Positions 6,830 to 10,575 of a stretch of DNA of 10,575 nt are shown piece by piece. The notes beneath the pieces are model-generated. The model made no database searches. It was not told the DNA's origin and worked only from the letters and a program-made list of their open reading frames with translations. Numbering within the stretch: position 1 is the stretch's first letter; every line of letters starts with the position of its first letter. This DNA comes from an uncultured Eubacterium sp. (GTDB taxonomy: Bacteria; Bacillota; Clostridia; Lachnospirales; Lachnospiraceae): assembly GCA_905236735.1 (NCBI GenBank), contig CAJOOU010000009.1:1-10575 (forward strand). The letters are read 5' to 3'. The translations under genes and the position numbers were made by a program.

Positions 6830-9800
6830 TAATTACACCAAACAGACTCTCGGCAAGTCTGTCCCTTGCATTGGCAGGTATCTTCCAGTTGCCCCGCTCT
6901 CCTTCGGCAGCTATCAGTTCAAGTATTTCGTTATTGTATTTGCCGCTTGCAATCATCTTTTTACACATCTGTTCAGCGCCCATATTTTCATCATTGTCAA
7001 CAATATCATAATATCCGGAAAAACCGTCGGCAATATGCATTATATCCACAAGCAATGCATTCTCATGCTCCTTGTATCTGTAGTCATTTGGGAAGCCCGT
7101 TTCATCATAATTCTTTCCGAATCCCATTACCATAGGTACATATTCTTTGAGTTTTTCATCCTTTTGTAAAAACGCACTGCTGATATAAATATTCTCGGAA
7201 AGTATATCCTTTTCCTCATCGGTTATATTTCTGATAACGATGTTGGAAACAGCTCCGATAAAGCCATAGCCGCAGTTATAAATGAAAGTGGCATTGCCGA
7301 GGTAATACATTATCTCTGAGAACCTTTCCTCAACCTCATCTTCGTCCCTGCATCCGCATACGCCCACCAGCATCTCCGGTCTTCTCGAATATATATACTT
7401 GAGCAGACTTTCAGCGCCAAGGTGGATAAAATTAGCCTTAAAAAGTCCATCAATATTTATTTGTGCCATAATGCCCAAAAGAAGTTCAATAAACTCATCC
7501 GCATCATCCACATATCCCGAAACACCCATTACCGACTGATAGAGTCTTCTCGATACATAGGCCTCATTATCAACCTTCTTTAAATGCTTAAGATATTCCA
7601 CCCATTCATTTACTATGGTTGCTATATAGGATATATTGATTAGTTCGTTGTTCTGCTCGGCAAACCTGTAAAGCCTTATCATTGTTGGAACAAAAAATAC
7701 CATCAGATGGAATTTTCTCTCCCTTACCTTTTCTGCATCCTCTGCCTTAACGATGTAGTCGTTATTATAATCCCAGAATATCCTGTGTAGCCTGAAGGAT
7801 TCCTTTGCACCGATTTCACCAAGCAGGTATCTCAGTTTGTGGTATGCCGTAAAAAGTCTTACATAAATATCATTATCATCGGCCGCCCTTTGGGTATGTC
7901 TCTTATATATATCCGCCATAAATTCCATTGCATGATGGTAATGCGGATTGTCCGGCTCCTGCTTATAATAAAAGATAATATTTGACGCCACCATCCTTAT
8001 AAAAAAGACATCAATGTACTCTCTGGCCTCATCATCGGTAAAATGCAGATAATCCTTTATATCATTTTCAACAAAAAAGTTATATTCCTCGTCAAGGAAC
8101 TCAAGGCATCTCTCAAAGCTGGTCTCCGGCTTTTCGGCAACAAAGACCGCCATACCCAGGTATGAATCGTAAAGTTCTTTTCTAACGGAATGCTTCACAA
8201 TATTGTCCATATAGTTTTTGTATTCCCTGAGTTTCTTATAATATTCCATACACCTTTTCTCATATGCATGAGACGGTATGTTCTGGTAGGCGTTTACCAG
8301 AATAATCAGAGCATAAATATGTTCTTCGGTAGCTCCCTTTTTTTCAAAATACGCTTCAAGCACTTCGGCCATTTTAACTACAACATAGAGTTCAGCCTGG
8401 CCGTCAATATACATTCTCCAGATTTCTTCTATTATGTCTGCGGCAATTTTATCATTCAGCTTTTTCTCACCGTTTATTATCGGATTAATGTACCGTTCGA
8501 TAAGTATTTCCGTCTTTTCAAAAAGTTCAGGTATGGCAATCTGCCTCTCTTCAACCGCTCTTTTAAATCCTGACGGATTTTTTGCTTTAAAAAGCTTTTC
8601 TTTGAGTTTTTGTTCAGTGTCAAAATTATGTCTGAATTTTTCGTAGAAGAAGTGATAATCATCTTCTCCTGCCACACCGATAAAGTATCCGTTCTTACCC
8701 TCGGACTTTACCTTGCCCACGGCCCCGAGAGCATATCCGGTAAAATTCCATAAATCCATATCATAATCCGGTATCATATATACATATCCCTGGGATACCG
8801 TAATATATCTGTCTATGTCGGAATTTATGTTTTCTATCTTGAGAGCCTTTATCGCCGCCTTAACCGACTGGGCTATTTCTTCCAGTCTGTCTCTTTCGGC
8901 ATAAGGTGCAAGAATAATAAACTCGTCCCCTGCAATCCTGTAAACCCTCTCATCATCAATAAGAACGCCCTTTACCGCCCCACCTATTCTCTTAAGCCAC
9001 TGGTCTCCGTTTAAATGTCCATAGGTGGAATTAACTTCTTTAAAGTTATCGACATTAACTATACCCATGGCAATATATGCCTCATCACTGTTGCATTCAC
9101 TGCAGTATTTTTTGAAGTCTCTCTCAAGGGTATAGCTGTCATAAACCCCCGTAAGCATATCTATATGAAGCTCCGCTTCAGCAACATCCATATAATTATC
9201 CGAAGTATGAAGCTCTATCATCATATCCATAGTATTTGACTTAAATATCTTGTAGATATCGTTCTGTTTAGACTGGAAGTTCATAAACTCTACACAGCTG
9301 AGGAGATATCTTTGCTCATTTCCCGCAGCCTTATAATACCTGCTCCAATACCAGGAGTTTTTCATATAGAGGATGTTTACATCCTTCTCCTCCGCAAACG
9401 CCTCATACTTTTGAAGTACCTTTTCCCATCTGTCAAAGTCTTCAATCTCGGCAAGGATATTAATAAGTTTCTCAAGATTCCTGCTGTAGCTTTCAGCTTC
9501 CGGGTTATCAATAATTCCGTCAATTACGAGACCGAGCACATCATGAATAGACTCCTTATTACCTTCCGCAAGGTTTATATTGCACTCAGCCAGAAATATT
9601 TCGTTATCAAATTTTCTTTTTTCGGATTTGGCATTGAAATCTCTTGCCTTATTGAGATAAAATTTGCTGTTTTCCACAAATCCCGCCCCGAGATTAACAA
9701 GGGTGAGTTTGATATTTATCTGTGTCGCAAGTCTGTAATAATCATCTTCCATCCTGCAGATAGGATCATCGAGAGTCCTTTCTGCCTTCATAAGGAAATC

Positions 9801-10133
9801 GGCCGAGCGTCTGTACTGATTAATATGCAGATATGCCGAGCCTATCTCATGATAGATATTTGATATCATAAACAAATCCCCGCTTTTTCTTGCAATATCA
9901 AGAGCAAGCAGATAGTTGTTCATTGCCGTATCTTCGTTTTCATATATTACATTGGCCTTAGCCATAAGACAAAGCACGGTTATCTTTAGTTTCTGGTCAT
10001 CTACACAGTTTAAAAGTCCGGCCATAAACCTTAAGATTTCAAGGGTCTCTTCATACTTAAAATCACCGAGAGTCCGCTCAAGTCTCTCTATATATTCTTC
10101 CATCTGTTTAACAATCTCTTCAGAATTTCCCAT
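6822..10133 (-). CDS. Large TPR / GGDEF / HD-GYP-like composite signalling protein
   Basis: The protein has 1103 residues with no signal peptide or membrane segment, so it is probably cytoplasmic. Residues about 1-310 are helical with TPR-like repeats (clearest at 54-122). Residues 325-487 form a GGDEF domain: entry motif DMLTGVYD, VNVDNFKEVN (359-368), GHLNGD (372-377), the signature AGDEF (401-405) and the exit motif KVKSEGKNGYF. The first metal-binding Asp of canonical cyclases is Asn360 here, the signature is AGDEF instead of GGDEF, and no RxxD inhibitory site is present. Residues about 490-900 are helical and unassigned. Residues about 900-1090 resemble an HD-GYP domain without its catalytic residues: the HD pair aligns to Tyr952-Asn953, and GYP is kept as GFP (1013-1015) in DETGFP. 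The start is the ATG at 10133, preceded at seven bases by GGAGAGG; a TTG at 10151 is less likely. By inference it senses or binds c-di-GMP or GTP and not necessarily makes it. Overlap with the phosphoesterase gene suggests a joint task. Confidence 0.85.
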   Translation of the reverse strand: MGNSEEIVKQMEEYIERLERTLGDFKYEETLEILRFMAGLLNCVDDQKLKITVLCLMAKANVIYENEDTAMNNYLLALDIARKSGDLFMISNIYHEIGSAYLHINQYRRSADFLMKAERTLDDPICRMEDDYYRLATQINIKLTLVNLGAGFVENSKFYLNKARDFNAKSEKRKFDNEIFLAECNINLAEGNKESIHDVLGLVIDGIIDNPEAESYSRNLEKLINILAEIEDFDRWEKVLQKYEAFAEEKDVNILYMKNSWYWSRYYKAAGNEQRYLLSCVEFMNFQSKQNDIYKIFKSNTMDMMIELHTSDNYMDVAEAELHIDMLTGVYDSYTLERDFKKYCSECNSDEAYIAMGIVNVDNFKEVNSTYGHLNGDQWLKRIGGAVKGVLIDDERVYRIAGDEFIILAPYAERDRLEEIAQSVKAAIKALKIENINSDIDRYITVSQGYVYMIPDYDMDLWNFTGYALGAVGKVKSEGKNGYFIGVAGEDDYHFFYEKFRHNFDTEQKLKEKLFKAKNPSGFKRAVEERQIAIPELFEKTEILIERYINPIINGEKKLNDKIAADIIEEIWRMYIDGQAELYVVVKMAEVLEAYFEKKGATEEHIYALIILVNAYQNIPSHAYEKRCMEYYKKLREYKNYMDNIVKHSVRKELYDSYLGMAVFVAEKPETSFERCLEFLDEEYNFFVENDIKDYLHFTDDEAREYIDVFFIRMVASNIIFYYKQEPDNPHYHHAMEFMADIYKRHTQRAADDNDIYVRLFTAYHKLRYLLGEIGAKESFRLHRIFWDYNNDYIVKAEDAEKVRERKFHLMVFFVPTMIRLYRFAEQNNELINISYIATIVNEWVEYLKHLKKVDNEAYVSRRLYQSVMGVSGYVDDADEFIELLLGIMAQINIDGLFKANFIHLGAESLLKYIYSRRPEMLVGVCGCRDEDEVEERFSEIMYYLGNATFIYNCGYGFIGAVSNIVIRNITDEEKDILSENIYISSAFLQKDEKLKEYVPMVMGFGKNYDETGFPNDYRYKEHENALLVDIMHIADGFSGYYDIVDNDENMGAEQMCKKMIASGKYNNEILELIAAEGERGNWKIPANARDRLAESLFGVING

Positions 10134-10140
10134 ACTCTTA

Positions 10141-10147
10141 CCTCTCC
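10141..10147 (-). promoter_or_regulatory. Ribosome binding site that decides the GGDEF-protein start
   Basis: The minus strand reads GGAGAGG, seven bases before the ATG at 10133. An alternative TTG start at 10151 lies upstream of this site and has no purine-rich site at a useful distance, so the shorter 1103-residue protein is preferred. Confidence 0.75.
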
Positions 10148-10184
10148 ACAAACAAGTTAATCAAAACTGTAATAAGTCAGTTTG

Positions 10185-10193
10185 AGTATAACA
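10185..10193 (-). promoter_or_regulatory. Probable extended -10 promoter for the GGDEF gene
   Basis: The minus strand reads TGTTATACT, an extended -10 (TG-N-TATACT), directly after the T run of the upstream terminator and about 50 bases before the start codon. The -35 region at 17-base spacing falls in the terminator stem and is poor (TGGTGC). The promoter would therefore rely on the TG extension or an activator. No better promoter is visible in the gap 10134-10262. Confidence 0.5.
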
Positions 10194-10194
10194 T

Positions 10195-10238
10195 AAAAAA
10201 CAGGAGTGCACCATTATAATTTTACAATGGTACACTCC
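10195..10238 (-). terminator. Intrinsic terminator after the dehydratase-like gene
   Basis: A 13-base stem pairs 10238-10226 (GGAGTGTACCATT on the minus strand) with 10215-10203, with one G-U pair and a ten-base loop. Two bases later comes a run of six U. It ends the transcript of the gene at the right edge, 25 bases after that gene's stop, and insulates the GGDEF operon from it. Confidence 0.9.
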
Positions 10239-10262
10239 CGCATATTTTAAATTATTTATGCT

Positions 10263-10575
10263 TTATTTCTTAGCCTTTGCAGCATCGAAACGAGCAAGCA
10301 TTGAACGAGGTGAAGCATAAGCTCTCTCGTATCTCGGGCACTCTTCGTATCCCGGAATACCTGCAAGGTATTTAGCGATCTTTTTGAGCTCTTCAAGATC
10401 ATATCTGCTCATAAGAGTGATTTCCTCCATAAGCGGTGATCCACCACCGTGTACACCTGCAACTGCCTGAGCAGCTTCGAATGAATCACAAAGCTTGTTC
10501 TCCATCATTCTCATTACTCTGTGAGTATCTTCTGTAGACCATGCCGGATTTCTCTGGATGTACTTATTGCAAAGC
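10263..10575 (-). CDS. C-terminal end of a 4-hydroxybutyryl-CoA dehydratase / HpaB-family protein, cut by the right window edge
   Basis: Only the last 103 residues are inside the window. The frame stays open to the edge, so the internal Met codons near 10514 are not the real start. The fragment contains STEDTHRVMRMMENK, then GVHGGGSP, then a segment with DLEELKKIAKYLAGIPG. From memory of the family, this order matches the C-terminal part of 4-hydroxybutyryl-CoA dehydratase / vinylacetyl-CoA delta-isomerase (AbfD) and its relative 4-hydroxyphenylacetate 3-hydroxylase, which has HGAGSP followed by NLEEKKxLAKxIAGI. If it is AbfD, the enzyme is an FAD and [4Fe-4S] radical dehydratase that converts 4-hydroxybutyryl-CoA to crotonyl-CoA on the route from succinate or 4-aminobutyrate to butyrate. 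The cofactor ligands lie outside the window, so dehydratase versus hydroxylase cannot be settled here. Codon use is biased like that of livK, suggesting high expression. A strong terminator follows. Confidence 0.65.
   Translation of the reverse strand, partial: LCNKYIQRNPAWSTEDTHRVMRMMENKLCDSFEAAQAVAGVHGGGSPLMEEITLMSRYDLEELKKIAKYLAGIPGYEECPRYERAYASPRSMLARFDAAKAKK

Noticed and set aside
9312..9863. A plus-strand open frame of 183 codons opposite the TPR region of the GGDEF gene.
   Set aside because: It is antisense to a well-supported coding region and shows no domain, promoter or ribosome site; it is a shadow of an AT-rich gene.

Overview
This is a stretch of a low-to-mid GC Firmicutes chromosome, most likely from an anaerobic clostridium of the Lachnospiraceae type. 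The assignment is an inference. It rests on AGGAGG-type ribosome sites, consensus sigma-A-like promoters, intrinsic terminators, a Gram-positive style ScpA/ScpB pair, a lipoprotein-anchored binding protein, and the end of a gene that looks like 4-hydroxybutyryl-CoA dehydratase. Every gene I can support lies on the minus strand, so the genes are read from the right edge to the left.

Layout in the direction of transcription: (1) 10575-10263 is the 3' end of a gene resembling the HpaB / 4-hydroxybutyryl-CoA dehydratase family, closed by a strong intrinsic terminator (10238-10195). (2) A promoter-like extended -10 (about 10190) precedes a 1103-residue protein (10133-6822) with TPR-like repeats, a GGDEF domain with altered active-site residues, a long unassigned helical region and a C-terminal HD-GYP-like domain that has lost the catalytic residues I can align. 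Its stop codon lies inside the start of a calcineurin-like metallophosphoesterase gene (6829-5996), so the two are probably translationally coupled. (3) A near-consensus promoter (5978-5950) starts directly after the phosphoesterase stop. It is followed by a terminator-like hairpin in the leader of a branched-chain amino acid ABC importer operon: livK (binding lipoprotein), a large intercistronic hairpin, then livH, livM, livG and livF with tight spacing. (4) Nine bases after livF come scpA and then scpB, the two non-SMC subunits of the chromosome-condensing SMC-ScpAB complex. scpB runs off the left edge.

The liv genes make a complete HAAT-family importer: one solute-binding lipoprotein, two permeases and two ATPases. 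The hairpin after livK would allow the binding protein to be made in excess over the membrane parts. The scpAB genes appear to be tacked onto the end of this transcript. The most unusual content is the composite GGDEF/HD-GYP-like protein with its coupled phosphoesterase. It looks like a signalling or nucleotide-sensing module whose c-di-GMP enzymes may have become binding or regulatory domains.

There is no stretch above 300 bases without a gene. I saw no tRNA or rRNA, insertion sequence, CRISPR array or phage gene.
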